From an uncultured Candidatus Melainabacteria bacterium (lineage in GTDB: Bacteria; Cyanobacteriota; Vampirovibrionia; Gastranaerophilales; Gastranaerophilaceae), in contig CAKVCZ010000013.1 in the NCBI GenBank assembly GCA_934726055.1, positions 12,564-76,563 of the forward strand: 64,000 bases of DNA. The letters are read 5' to 3'. A program made the translations under genes and the position numbers. Below, one piece after another: positions 17,113 through 26,961 of the stretch; positions within the stretch are counted from its first letter, which is position 1; every line of letters starts with the position of its first letter. The notes below the pieces were generated by a model that saw only the letters and a list, made by a program, of their open reading frames with translations, did no database searches and was not told the origin of the DNA.

Positions 17113-18255
17113 CTATAATGTTGTTATATTATCTCTAATTATAATTTCATCATACGTTTTGTATCCCAAGATATCAAAAATTTTATCTGAATAACAACCC
17201 TTTATTTTACGGCACGCATCTGAACTATAATTTGTAATACCTCTTGCAATTTCTTCACCATTTTCATTTAGGATTGAAACAACTTCACCCTTTTTAAACT
17301 CATTTTTTACATCAACAACACCAATTGGCAAAAGACTGGATTCCTTTTTTGTAATAGCATTCTCTGCACCCTTGTTTACAACAATTTTACCAATTACATT
17401 AGTGGCATATCCTATCCAACGTTTTTTACCTGATAGACATTCATCCGTTGGCAAAAACATTGTGCCATAATCCATTCCATCAAAAATATTTTTTATAATA
17501 TTTGGAATCTTACCGTTTGCAATCAAAACTTTTCCGCCAAATCTTGTAACTTGTTTTGCAGCCTCAAGTTTTGTTCGCATCCCGCCTCTGCCACCGTCAG
17601 AAACTCCTTTTGCAAGATTTATTATGTCATCATTTATTTCTTTTACTTCTTTAATAATTTTTGCATCAACATTTGTTTTTGGATTTTTATTATACAAACC
17701 TTCAACATCAGATAAAATAATTAACAAATCTGCATCCAATTCGCTGGCAACAAGTGCAGATAACTTGTCATTATCTGAAAAACAAACTTGTGCATCTTTA
17801 TATTCCGCTTCCAATTCAGATGTACCGACAGTATCATTTTGATTAATTACCGGAACCATGCCAAGCTCTAATAATTTATTCAATGTATTTCTTAAACTTA
17901 AATATCTTTTCCTTTGAGAAAAATCATCTTCAATTAAAAGAACCTGAGCTACACCAACACCATAAGATTCAAAACCTTCTTCATATATAGACATCAGTTT
18001 TGATTGCCCAATTGCAGCACATGCCTGTTTTAAAATAGTATCATCAGATTTTTCAATACCAATTTTTTTTCTACCTAAACCAACTGCACCGGAAGTTACT
18101 AAAATAATTTCTTTTCCACCTTTTACAAGCTTTGAAATATCTTCTATATAAGAATATAAGCGAGGCATAGAAGCCTCACCATCATCATTTCTTAAAACAT
18201 TTGTTCCAAGCTTAATTACAATTCTGTTTGCTTTTATAAAATCTGCTCTATTCAT
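17113..18255 (-). CDS. proB: Glutamate 5-kinase with PUA domain
   Basis: Phosphorylates glutamate, the first and feedback-controlled step of proline synthesis. The amino-acid kinase fold has IKLGTNVLRND near residue 13, INQNDTVG and the GGMRTKLEAAK loop. A C-terminal PUA domain (about 275-370) is present, giving a full length of 380 aa. It is 5 bases downstream of a hypothetical gene. Confidence 0.96.
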   Translation of the reverse strand: MNRADFIKANRIVIKLGTNVLRNDDGEASMPRLYSYIEDISKLVKGGKEIILVTSGAVGLGRKKIGIEKSDDTILKQACAAIGQSKLMSIYEEGFESYGVGVAQVLLIEDDFSQRKRYLSLRNTLNKLLELGMVPVINQNDTVGTSELEAEYKDAQVCFSDNDKLSALVASELDADLLIILSDVEGLYNKNPKTNVDAKIIKEVKEINDDIINLAKGVSDGGRGGMRTKLEAAKQVTRFGGKVLIANGKIPNIIKNIFDGMDYGTMFLPTDECLSGKKRWIGYATNVIGKIVVNKGAENAITKKESSLLPIGVVDVKNEFKKGEVVSILNENGEEIARGITNYSSDACRKIKGCYSDKIFDILGYKTYDEIIIRDNITTL

Positions 18256-18260
18256 TTATT

Positions 18261-18722
18261 TTACTTATAGAATTTTGTTATTTCTTCAAAATATTTATCT
18301 AATGCTTTATAACCGTTATATATTTCATTAGGAATGTTTGCATACGCACTTGCAGTAATATTTTTTAATTCTTTTGCTCTTATTAACATTATTTTTTCTG
18401 CATCCGCCTGTATTTCCAAATTATCAGAGAAAGCAGAAGATTTTAAAAATTCAATTTCTTCATTAACTTTTTGAATAGTTAATCCTTCCAAAGGCATAAA
18501 ATCATATTTTTTCAATAAATCATATTCGGTTAATGTAACCGTAGCTTTTACAGCATGGAAATTATACATCCTTTTTATAACTACATAATTATCAGCAATT
18601 CTTTTATGAGAATAAGGTACATCATTCTTAGCAAGAACAATAGTTCTTAATAAACCTGCACCAATATCTTCGTTGTAATCTATTATATTATTTGTTAAAA
18701 TAGTTTCTTTCATAGATAACAC
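18261..18722 (-). CDS. Hypothetical protein upstream of proB
   Basis: Up to 153 residues, mostly helical by composition and without a signal peptide. No family is recognised. RTIVLAKNDVPYSHKRIADNY and LTEYDLLKKYDFMPLEGLTI are its most distinct segments. The start is uncertain: GTG at 18722 sits 4 bases after GAGGG, while ATG at 18713 is 13 bases after it. Tight spacing with proB makes it the first gene of the proB-proA-tyrA transcript. Confidence 0.65.
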   Translation of the reverse strand: MLSMKETILTNNIIDYNEDIGAGLLRTIVLAKNDVPYSHKRIADNYVVIKRMYNFHAVKATVTLTEYDLLKKYDFMPLEGLTIQKVNEEIEFLKSSAFSDNLEIQADAEKIMLIRAKELKNITASAYANIPNEIYNGYKALDKYFEEITKFYK

Positions 18723-18922
18723 ATATCCCTCAATATTATATTACCCTGCTAAAATCGATTTGTCATTAGAGTATTTATTAATGTTACGAAAATTATTTGT
18801 AACAAAATCTTAACAAAAGAAACAAAAATCTAAAGTTTGAAATTACGTATGACGATATAAAATTTGTGAGCGAAAGCAAAACAAAAAAAACTAAATAATG
18901 TGTAATGAAAGGGATATCGCGT

Positions 18923-19081
18923 ATGTTAAAAAGAATAGAAGAACCAACTTGCAATATATATAACGGTGTAGAATTCATATTAAGAGGTGCTAAAAAACGT
19001 CGTTCAATGGCAGCAGCAAGTGCAAAAATGTTGAACAACAAAGAACAAAGATTTGAACAAAAATTGGTTGCGGTTAAATAG
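18923..19081 (+). CDS. Small basic hypothetical protein (52 aa)
   Basis: Not recognised. A 52-residue ORF with a ribosome-binding site (AAAGGGA, 18907-18913) and a strong terminator downstream. It is basic, with RGAKKRRSMAAASAKMLNNKEQRFEQKL in its second half; this would suit binding to nucleic acid or a partner protein. The codons look like those of well-expressed neighbours. It is monocistronic and diverges from the proB operon, with 200 bases between them. A regulatory peptide is possible but unproved. Confidence 0.62.
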   Translation: MLKRIEEPTCNIYNGVEFILRGAKKRRSMAAASAKMLNNKEQRFEQKLVAVK

Positions 19082-19188
19082 ATAAAACCAAAAACATACA
19101 GTTTAAATGAGATATGTGTAAGAAATAAGCTGTATGTAGATATTAAGAGATTGAGATAGTTATTAAGTAGATGAGAGTTTTATTATTA

Positions 19189-19216
19189 AAAAAGTGGACA
19201 TAAAAGTCCACTTTTT
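19189..19216 (+). terminator. Rho-independent terminator
   Basis: An 11-bp stem AAAAAGTGGAC/GTCCACTTTTT with an ATAAAA loop. It can serve the small ORF from the left and the Snf2 gene from the right. Confidence 0.9.
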
Positions 19217-19263
19217 ATTTTTAAAAATTAATTTTTTGACTTGTTATCTTATATCAATTTATA

Positions 19264-22200
19264 TTAATCAACAGAGAAGATTTCTTTAATATCATCAATT
19301 GTAAGTGATTTTGTAATATTTCTGTCAACAGATATTACGCTATCAACAAGATTTCTCTTGATTGATTTAAGTTTTTGAATTTTTTCTTCAACCGTATTTT
19401 TAGTAATAATTCTATATACAAACACTTTTTTCGTTTGACCTATACGATATGCACGGTCTGTTGCCTGATCTTCAACAGCCGGATTCCACCATGGGTCATA
19501 GTGAATTACATAATCTGCACCTGTTAAATTCAAACCAGTACCACCGGCTTTTAAACTTATTAAGAATATAGGAATACTTGGAGTAGAATTAAATCTTTCA
19601 ACAGCACCTTGTCTGTCTTTTGTTTTACCAGTCAAGTATTCATAAGGAATACCCGCACGTTCTAACCAATCTTTTATTAAATCTAACATATCAACAAATT
19701 GGCTAAATAACAGAACTCTATGTCCTTCTGAAATAATTTGTTCCAACATTCCTTTCAAATGTTCAAACTTGCCTGATTGAATATCTCCCTTGACCATATC
19801 CTTGTCATATAAACGAGGATGGCAACAAATTTGTCTTAAGCGTAGTAACGCAGAGAAGATAGACATCCTACTCTTTTCAAGACCATTTTGCTCAATAGAT
19901 TTAAACAATTCTTCTTTTGTACTATCCAAAACTTCAAGATAAAAGTCTTTTTGTTCAGGAGTCATTTCACAGTATGCAATATTTTCAACCTTATCCGGTA
20001 AATCTTTTGCAACATCACGTTTCATACGACGCAAGATGAAAGGATATATTTGCATTTTTAAACGTTTTTCAACCGTTTTATCCTGACGTTCCATAATAGG
20101 ATTTACATATCTGTAATTAAACTCAGCAACATTGAATAAAAATCCCGGCATTAAGAAATCAAATACAGACCACAGTTCTTCTAATCTGTTTTCAATCGGA
20201 GTTCCAGAAAGAGCAAGTTTGTGTTCTGCATCTAACAATTTTACGGATTGAGCAGTCTGACTCATAGCATTTTTAATATTTTGTGATTCATCCAGAATTA
20301 CATATCTGAATTTTATATTCTTCAATTCTTCAATATCACGTCTTATTAAGGCATAACTTGTAATTACAATATCGTAATTTGGGATATCCTCAAATAAATT
20401 TTTTCTATCAACACCCGCAAGTTTTAAACAAGTTAATTCCGGTGTAAATTTTTGGATTTCAGACTCCCAGTTAAATACAATCGATGTCGGACAAACAACC
20501 AACACAGGCATTGGACCATCAACTTCTTTTGCTTTTTGAAGCAAACTCAATGCTTGCAAAGTTTTACCAAGCCCCATATCATCAGCCAAAATTCCGTTTA
20601 GACCATATTTATACATAAACCATAGCCAACTGAAACCTTTTACTTGATATTCACGAAGCTCTGCATTTACATTCTTTGGTATAGTCAAATCTTCATCTGT
20701 TGAGAATGTAGAAATTTGTTCCCAGAATTTTTGGAATTCTTCACTCAATACGAGCTCGAATCCTCTTGATTTTAATTCTTGTACCAAACCTGCACGATAT
20801 GTTTTTACCAAAAACTTATTTTCGTCATTTCTATATGCATCAAATGAATTAAAAGATTTCATCATTGCATAAATATCTTCAGCAGGATATTCAACAAAAC
20901 CTAAACTTCTTACACGACTGTATTTTTCATTATTTTGAATTGTTTCATAAATTTCATCAAAATTAATTACATCATCGCCAACTTGTCCATACAATTGAAT
21001 TTCAAAACTATCTTTTGAATCTTCTGAAAAATCAATTTTTGCACACATTTTAAAAGGTTCTTCAATTAATTTAAAAAAGCTTATATCATCCTTTTCTTCA
21101 AAAACCCAACCATCACCGGCTTTGTTCATATAATAGTTATAAAAATCAATTGCATTTTCTTTTTCTAGAGCCAAATTATTTGTTTGCATAGGAACAAATT
21201 TACAAGCTAAAAGCATTTGATATGACTCAATTTCGTGTTTGATATTACGTTTAATCCAATAAACCATATCATTTTCTTTGCTTTTTACCGTTATATAAGG
21301 AGTTTTATCAGCAGTTTTTGAAAACGGTACTCTCACTCCATCATATTCAAATTCCAAAGAAGCTTTCAATGACTGATCATAATCTATTCCTAATGTAACA
21401 ATCTTTTTTGGAGGCCTTTGTTCTAGGAATAACTTACTTATAGTTTCAGAAACTTCTACATCAATTTGCTCTTGTAATTTTGGCAATTCTTCATATATAA
21501 ATTTTCCGCCTTCTGCATCTTTTAAATCCGTAAATGTTGATTTTAAAAGATTTTGAGGAACAACATTCATTGATACATTTGTCGGAAAAATTACGTTTTT
21601 ATAACGTCCCCACTTAATTTGTCTTGAAAAATATCTAACTTCTTCAAACGGAACAATATCATCCTTATCAGGACGTTTCCAAAATAATTCAAGCATTATA
21701 TTCCCAGTAGGAGAACTGTTTACAGATAATACCAAACGCCATTCTTCATTTTTAAAATTAATTCTGTTCTTTGTTTTTTCATCTAAAACTTCATCAGCCA
21801 TTGCCAATAGAGGAAACATTGGTGCAAATTTTGGAATCGGAATATCATACCAACCTGCTTTTTTGTCCTGACGTGCTGTTTTAAGTATTTGTTTAAAAAT
21901 TTCAACTTCTACTAATTGAGAATTATTTAAAATAAACGTTGAATCATTTTTTTGAGCTTCAATTAAACCCAACAAAATTGGCTCTATTGCTCGCACAACT
22001 TTTCCTGTCGCTCTTGACATTACAAGAATTGAAAAGAAATTTGGTTTTCTTTTTGGATTAAAATGGAAAATGTAATTGCCCTTTGGCGGTTCTTTCATTT
22101 CTACATTTTCATCGCTGTAATCTGCTTCTATGTTGTATTTTGTTTCAAGCCAATCTTCATAAGCATGTTCGTTTATTGCTTTAATTGCAACTGCAACAGC

Positions 22201-22440
22201 ATGCTTGCACCATTCTTCCTTTAACGGACAATTACAACGTGCCTCAACTTTATTTTTTTTAAAAATTAAATCTGTATTATAAGAATCTTGAAAACTGCCC
22301 TTAACCTTACCCATATAGAAATTTTTGTTAGGATAAGATTCAAGTATCATATCTTTTGTATAATACTCATAGCCGCGACGCCAACTACCGGCACTTGCAT
22401 TCTCTTTTAAAAATTTAAAATTAAATTCAGGATTGCTCAT
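19264..22440 (-). CDS. Swi2/Snf2-family ATPase with SWIM zinc motif
   Basis: A 1058-residue DNA-dependent translocase (RapA/HepA-like group). The SWIM zinc motif CxC-x6-CxH is at residues 69-80 (CNCP...CKH). A long middle region carries the bacterial SNF2 accessory domain. The ATPase follows, with Walker A DDMGLGKT near 620, LDESQNIKN as motif II, and FLISLKAGGTGLNL and DRAYRIGQ in the second lobe. It probably moves on DNA to clear proteins or help repair or transcription. A second Snf2 protein without the SWIM motif lies at 40.2-43.2 kb. Confidence 0.92.
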   Translation of the reverse strand: MSNPEFNFKFLKENASAGSWRRGYEYYTKDMILESYPNKNFYMGKVKGSFQDSYNTDLIFKKNKVEARCNCPLKEEWCKHAVAVAIKAINEHAYEDWLETKYNIEADYSDENVEMKEPPKGNYIFHFNPKRKPNFFSILVMSRATGKVVRAIEPILLGLIEAQKNDSTFILNNSQLVEVEIFKQILKTARQDKKAGWYDIPIPKFAPMFPLLAMADEVLDEKTKNRINFKNEEWRLVLSVNSSPTGNIMLELFWKRPDKDDIVPFEEVRYFSRQIKWGRYKNVIFPTNVSMNVVPQNLLKSTFTDLKDAEGGKFIYEELPKLQEQIDVEVSETISKLFLEQRPPKKIVTLGIDYDQSLKASLEFEYDGVRVPFSKTADKTPYITVKSKENDMVYWIKRNIKHEIESYQMLLACKFVPMQTNNLALEKENAIDFYNYYMNKAGDGWVFEEKDDISFFKLIEEPFKMCAKIDFSEDSKDSFEIQLYGQVGDDVINFDEIYETIQNNEKYSRVRSLGFVEYPAEDIYAMMKSFNSFDAYRNDENKFLVKTYRAGLVQELKSRGFELVLSEEFQKFWEQISTFSTDEDLTIPKNVNAELREYQVKGFSWLWFMYKYGLNGILADDMGLGKTLQALSLLQKAKEVDGPMPVLVVCPTSIVFNWESEIQKFTPELTCLKLAGVDRKNLFEDIPNYDIVITSYALIRRDIEELKNIKFRYVILDESQNIKNAMSQTAQSVKLLDAEHKLALSGTPIENRLEELWSVFDFLMPGFLFNVAEFNYRYVNPIMERQDKTVEKRLKMQIYPFILRRMKRDVAKDLPDKVENIAYCEMTPEQKDFYLEVLDSTKEELFKSIEQNGLEKSRMSIFSALLRLRQICCHPRLYDKDMVKGDIQSGKFEHLKGMLEQIISEGHRVLLFSQFVDMLDLIKDWLERAGIPYEYLTGKTKDRQGAVERFNSTPSIPIFLISLKAGGTGLNLTGADYVIHYDPWWNPAVEDQATDRAYRIGQTKKVFVYRIITKNTVEEKIQKLKSIKRNLVDSVISVDRNITKSLTIDDIKEIFSVD

Positions 22441-22579
22441 TAATTATGAGATACCACTTTCTTTGCTTACTTAGGAGTGTAACAACGGTTTAAAGTATAT
22501 TTCAATACTAATACTCTTAAGATGACCGTAATTAAATTATTACACGAAAATTTTTAAATGCAAGATATTTTATAAATTT

Positions 22580-23140
22580 TTACGAATTTTTTCTTGCTAA
22601 CAACAACCCTGCGGGTAAATCAAGTATTTCTACCTGATAATTTGGATTTGCAGAAATCGCATCCACAAAAGTTTTTACCTTTTCTGCGTGTGATGTAATA
22701 TTATCCGCAGCTATTATGCCACCAACTTTCAAATGTTTATCTATAATGTTATAATACTCTACATATTGTGCCTTATTCGCATCAATAAATGCAAAATCTA
22801 TAACTTCATCTTGCGGAATTTCTTCCAAAACTTCAATTGCTGAACCTTGTTTTATATCAATAATATCTGCAACACCGCATGTTTTAAAATTTTCTTTAGC
22901 AAGAACAATTCTTTTTTCATAAAATTCAATTGTTGTAAGATGCCCTCCGGTTTCTTTAAGAGCTTTTGCAAGCCAAATACCTGAATATCCGTTTGAAGTG
23001 CCGACTTCTATAACATTTTTTGCCTGCGTAATTTTTATCATCATATTTAAAAAGTTCGCAGTAGGTCTGGATATATTCCAAAAATCATGTTGAGTTTCTT
23101 CCAAATTTCTTAAAACTGTTTCTGTTGTTGAATCCATCAT
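22580..23140 (-). CDS. Class I SAM-dependent O-methyltransferase (COMT-like)
   Basis: 186 residues resembling small-molecule O-methyltransferases. The SAM-binding motif is VIEVGTSNGYSGIWLA, with acidic TTIEFYEK as motif II and DFAFIDANKAQY as the metal/substrate region. The substrate is unknown. It is the last gene of the grpE-dnaJ-propeller run, 1 base after the propeller gene. Confidence 0.85.
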   Translation of the reverse strand: MMDSTTETVLRNLEETQHDFWNISRPTANFLNMMIKITQAKNVIEVGTSNGYSGIWLAKALKETGGHLTTIEFYEKRIVLAKENFKTCGVADIIDIKQGSAIEVLEEIPQDEVIDFAFIDANKAQYVEYYNIIDKHLKVGGIIAADNITSHAEKVKTFVDAISANPNYQVEILDLPAGLLLARKNS

Positions 23141-23141
23141 T

Positions 23142-24575
23142 TTATCTTTTTACCTTACCTGCAACGACAACTTCACTTACAGGTACATCTATCTGCATTG
23201 TTTTTATAACTTGTCGTTTGTCTAAATTTACAACATAATATTTTCCGGCAACTGCACTTGTTAATAAAGCCAACGGTGCATTCGGAACTTTTGTTATTCT
23301 TGTTGTAAATAATTTTGAATTTAGTTTTATTTTAGAAATAATTTCATCCGTTTGAGTATTCAAAACCTGTAAAACATTATCTTGTGCACTCAAAATATAT
23401 AAATAATGTCCATATACCAACATATCAGTCGGTTTTTTTGCAACATCAATTTCTTCTAATTCTGATAGAGTTGCATAATCAATAACCGCAACTCTGTTTT
23501 TTGTTCTACTTGATAAATAAATTTTATTATCTGCATAAGCTATCGCTGAAACATTAGGGAAAATACCCACTTCCTTAATTGCATAACCTTTATTTAATTC
23601 AACTGACCAAACATCACTTGTATTTTTATCAACATAAATTATTTTTGTGCAATCGGCTGTCAAATACATCTTTTCACATACACCGTTAACTTGAATTTTT
23701 TGTTTCAAATACATAGTATTCAAATCTATCACATAAATTGAAGATGATTCCGGTGTTGCAACATAAGCAATGTTATTTTTATAGTCAATTATAATTTTTT
23801 CGCCTTGTGCATCAAAATCAAATTTTTTAATTACAGCTTCATCTGCCAATGAAATTACATCTAATTCCGGAATATTATATTGAGTTACTAATAAAAATTT
23901 ATCTTTATAAACCTTCAAATCAGATGGAATAGACTTCATAGATAAAGCATATTCAGGATAAGTTCTATTTGTAGGCATAACATGAATATTTTTTGATTTA
24001 CATGAAATTAAATATAAATTTTTATCTTTCAATTGTGCAACTGATGCGACTAAATCATTTTTAACGGTTGTATTTGTAACTTTTTCATTTTTTAGTTCAG
24101 ATTTAACTTTTAAACTTTTATCTTGTGCTGTCGCAATTTTTAAACCACCTATAATTGTTCTGATATTTTCAGGAATTACTAAACCTTTCGGAACAAGTAA
24201 ATCTTGTGGTAACAATCCTGATTTAACTTCTAAAAAGGGATTGTCCTGATATAAAACTGTTCTTTTTCCGTCTTTTCCTTCTATAACTCTTAATAGAGCA
24301 AAATCATTATTAAAAACAACTATATCAGGAAGGTTTTTTAAAGTTTTATTTGCAGGTGCTGTCTTTTTTATTGCCAAAGTTTGCGGAGTTACAACTTTTG
24401 CCGGAAATAATGGCAAGTATAATGTATTACCAATTATAACTAACCCGTCAAATCTGATTTCAGCTTTCGGAAAGTCTTTTTTAATATATTTTGATACATC
24501 TGACGGAAACTTTGCTGCACTTGCAGAAAGAACATTTATACATATAACAATAAATAAAATTAATATTTTACGCAT
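23142..24575 (-). CDS. Secreted YncE-like beta-propeller protein
   Basis: 477 residues with an N-terminal signal peptide (about 1-20, ending SASAA). The N-terminal portion is unassigned (to about 180). A seven-blade-style repeat region follows, with units such as IIDYKNNIAYVATPESSSIYVIDL, resembling YncE/lactonase propellers. It is probably periplasmic or surface-exposed; the ligand is unknown. Its start overlaps the dnaJ stop by one base, so it is coexpressed with a heat-shock gene, which is unusual. Confidence 0.75.
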   Translation of the reverse strand: MRKILILFIVICINVLSASAAKFPSDVSKYIKKDFPKAEIRFDGLVIIGNTLYLPLFPAKVVTPQTLAIKKTAPANKTLKNLPDIVVFNNDFALLRVIEGKDGKRTVLYQDNPFLEVKSGLLPQDLLVPKGLVIPENIRTIIGGLKIATAQDKSLKVKSELKNEKVTNTTVKNDLVASVAQLKDKNLYLISCKSKNIHVMPTNRTYPEYALSMKSIPSDLKVYKDKFLLVTQYNIPELDVISLADEAVIKKFDFDAQGEKIIIDYKNNIAYVATPESSSIYVIDLNTMYLKQKIQVNGVCEKMYLTADCTKIIYVDKNTSDVWSVELNKGYAIKEVGIFPNVSAIAYADNKIYLSSRTKNRVAVIDYATLSELEEIDVAKKPTDMLVYGHYLYILSAQDNVLQVLNTQTDEIISKIKLNSKLFTTRITKVPNAPLALLTSAVAGKYYVVNLDKRQVIKTMQIDVPVSEVVVAGKVKR

Positions 24576-25693
24576 TAACGGAATACCCCTTTTACTTTAT
24601 CTCTTAGAGTATCTTGAGATTTTTTACCTGTATTTATTTCATATAATCTTTTATATAATTGACGTTCTTCATCAGATATTTTTTCAGGTGTACGAACGGT
24701 TACAACAATTATGTGATCGCCTCTGTGAGATGGTTTATGCAAGTGTGGAACACCTACACCTTTAATTTTTACCATATCTCCACTTTGAATACCTGCATTT
24801 ATTTGTATTTTTTTAACTCCATCCAGTGTCTGTATTTCAATTTCATCACCCAATACAGCTTGAGCAGGAGTTATATTTAAAGTGGTAATGATATTTAAAC
24901 CTTCTCTATTATAATATTCCGAAGGTTTTACATGCAATACAACATACAAATCACCGGCAGGTCCACCATTTATACCACAATCACCTTCACCTGATAAACG
25001 AATTTTTGATAGATTATCTACCCCTGCAGGAATTTTAATTTCTAATTTCTTTTCTGCATTTACTCTACCTTTTCCATGGCATACATCACAAGGAGTGCCA
25101 ATTTTTTTACCTGTTCCATGACAATCTGGACAAACAGTAACTTGAGTAAACTGTCCTAGAATTGTTTGAGTTGTTTGCTGAACTTTACCATGACCACCGC
25201 AAGTAGGACAAACTATTGGCTGTGTACCTTTTTTAGCACCACTACCGCCACATTCACTACAAACTTCCAAATGATCTATTTTAACATCTTTTGTGCAGCC
25301 AAATACTGCATCTTCAAAATCTAATTCTATATCTAAGCGTAAATCCTCACCCTGTCTTGGAGAATTTGGATCTCTTTCCCTTTGAGAAAACCCAAAATCA
25401 CCAAAGAATGATGCAAAAATATCATTCAAATCGCCAAAGCCGCCTGCAAATGGTCCTTGTGTGTCAAAACCAGCATTCTTTAAGCCATCTTCGCCAAACC
25501 TATCATAAGTTGCACGTTTATCATCATCCATTAGCGTTTCATACGCTTTTCCAATTTCTTTGAATTTATCTTCCGCACCAGGATCTTTGTTTACATCAGG
25601 ATGATACTTACGTGCCATTTTACGAAACGCACTCTTTATCTCATCTTTCGATGCATTTTTTTCTATCCCTAATATTTCATAATAATCAGCCAT
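24575..25693 (-). CDS. dnaJ: Chaperone protein DnaJ
   Basis: A type I Hsp40 that stimulates DnaK ATPase. The J domain has HPD at residues 31-33. A Gly/Phe region (about 75-110) and four CxxCxGxG zinc repeats (CSECGGSG, CPTCGGHG, CPDCHGTG, CDVCHGKG) are followed by the two substrate-binding beta domains. The length of 372 aa is standard. It follows grpE by 55 bases; dnaK, which usually sits between them, is absent. Confidence 0.97.
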   Translation of the reverse strand: MADYYEILGIEKNASKDEIKSAFRKMARKYHPDVNKDPGAEDKFKEIGKAYETLMDDDKRATYDRFGEDGLKNAGFDTQGPFAGGFGDLNDIFASFFGDFGFSQRERDPNSPRQGEDLRLDIELDFEDAVFGCTKDVKIDHLEVCSECGGSGAKKGTQPIVCPTCGGHGKVQQTTQTILGQFTQVTVCPDCHGTGKKIGTPCDVCHGKGRVNAEKKLEIKIPAGVDNLSKIRLSGEGDCGINGGPAGDLYVVLHVKPSEYYNREGLNIITTLNITPAQAVLGDEIEIQTLDGVKKIQINAGIQSGDMVKIKGVGVPHLHKPSHRGDHIIVVTVRTPEKISDEERQLYKRLYEINTGKKSQDTLRDKVKGVFR

Positions 25694-25748
25694 TCTTTAA
25701 ATTTAACCTTTCAATGCGTGGTTCTTTACTATTTATAGCATATCACTA

Positions 25749-26375
25749 TTATTCGGCAGTGGCAACATTTACCAATGCAGCTCTTAATATTTTATCACCT
25801 ATTTTGTACCCTTTTTGAAGCTCATTAATAATTGTTCCCTCTTCATACTCACTTGTAGGTGTTTGCATTACAGCCTCATGAAAATTAGGATCAAATTCCT
25901 TGCCTTCAGTTTCTATAACTTCTAAACCAATTTTTGTTAATGTATCGTTCATTTGTTTTAACACTAAATTAAAACTATCTTTTATCTGTTGAGCATCTTC
26001 AACATTCTCTATCGCTTTTTGACCTCTGTCAAAATTATCTAAAACCTCAATAAGTTGCTTCAAAGTATTTTCTGCACCATATTTTAACAAATTTTCACGT
26101 TCTTGTGCTTGACGTTTTCTAAAATTATCAAAATCAGCAGCTAATCTGATATATTGGTTGTTTAATGTATCATATTTTGCTTGAATTTCTGCAACCTCAG
26201 AAGATTTATTTTCTTCAGTTTCAGCTTTATCTTCACTATCAGTTTCTTCGGGTTTTATTGTAGTTGTTTCCCCATTCAAATTCTTTTCAAGATTTTCCTT
26301 AACCTTATCCAAATCCATTTCTCCATTGAATGGATTTACTTCGCTATGTTGAATTTCATCTTTTTTATCTGACAT
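25749..26375 (-). CDS. grpE: Nucleotide exchange factor GrpE
   Basis: Releases ADP from DnaK. An acidic, disordered N-terminus (about 1-60, rich in Glu/Asp/Lys) leads into the long coiled coil and the C-terminal beta domain with NPNFHEAVMQTPTSEYEEGTII and LQKGYKIGDKILRAALVNV. The length of 208 aa is typical. It is the first gene of a minus-strand run grpE-dnaJ-propeller-methyltransferase and diverges from groES. Confidence 0.95.
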   Translation of the reverse strand: MSDKKDEIQHSEVNPFNGEMDLDKVKENLEKNLNGETTTIKPEETDSEDKAETEENKSSEVAEIQAKYDTLNNQYIRLAADFDNFRKRQAQERENLLKYGAENTLKQLIEVLDNFDRGQKAIENVEDAQQIKDSFNLVLKQMNDTLTKIGLEVIETEGKEFDPNFHEAVMQTPTSEYEEGTIINELQKGYKIGDKILRAALVNVATAE

Positions 26376-26412
26376 GATATTTCACCCTACCTAACATCTT
26401 ATACTTATTTTA

Positions 26413-26440
26413 ATTATACGTTATCAATTTGTATAAACAA
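26413..26440 (-). promoter_or_regulatory. Putative sigma-70 promoter of the grpE operon
   Basis: On the minus strand, TTGTTT (26435-26440), a 16-base spacer and TATAAT (26413-26418), about 38 bases before the grpE ATG. No CIRCE inverted repeat (TTAGCACTC-N9-GAGTGCTAA) is present in the 197-base grpE-groES gap. Confidence 0.5.
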
Positions 26441-26572
26441 GTTAAATTTATTTTTTCTTAATTATTCACTTAAAATATTAATTTTTCATTAACAAATCTT
26501 ATTTTTCTTCATATTTGGAGTATAAATATATATACAAGGCTGACTTAAAGTAAAAATAGGAGGTTAATTAAT

Positions 26573-26863
26573 ATGAAAATCAGACCAATAGGCGACAGAA
26601 TCGTTATTAAAGTTATTGAAGATACTGCTCAAACTGAAGGTGGAATATTTATTCCTGACAGTGCAAAAGAAAAACCACAAAAAGGTGAAGTTGTTGCAGT
26701 AGGTGAAGGAAAAACTTTAGACAGTGGCGAAAAAGCACCTGTATCTGTAAAAGTTGGTGAAACAGTAATTTACGAAAAATATGCAGGCAGAGATGTTAAA
26801 GTTGACGGTGTTATGCTAAAAATCTTATCAACATCTGAAGTTTTAGGCGTATTAGAAGCGTAA
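26573..26863 (+). CDS. groES: Co-chaperonin GroES
   Basis: The 10-kDa lid of the GroEL cage. MKIRPIGDRIVIKVIE at the start, the mobile loop about 17-35 (TEGGIFIPDSAKEK), and YEKYAGRDVKVDG near the end identify it. The length of 96 aa is standard. A perfect AGGAGG (26558-26563) lies 9 bases upstream, suiting strong expression. groEL follows after 98 bases. Confidence 0.97.
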   Translation: MKIRPIGDRIVIKVIEDTAQTEGGIFIPDSAKEKPQKGEVVAVGEGKTLDSGEKAPVSVKVGETVIYEKYAGRDVKVDGVMLKILSTSEVLGVLEA

Positions 26864-26961
26864 ATTTCAATAAGGCATTAAATACAAGTACTGCCTAAAA
26901 TTAAAATAATTAAAATCAAAAAGAAAAAAGTTATTACATTAATTATAAAGGGAAATTTAAA

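Noticed and set aside
18793..19041. Minus-strand 82-residue ORF
   Set aside because: It is the mirror of the plus-strand 52-residue ORF, which has a ribosome site and terminator; the minus frame has neither.
26376..26572. CIRCE/HrcA operator between grpE and groES
   Set aside because: TTAGCACTC and its inverted partner are absent; only a weak TTGT-ATAA-ACAA palindrome is present.
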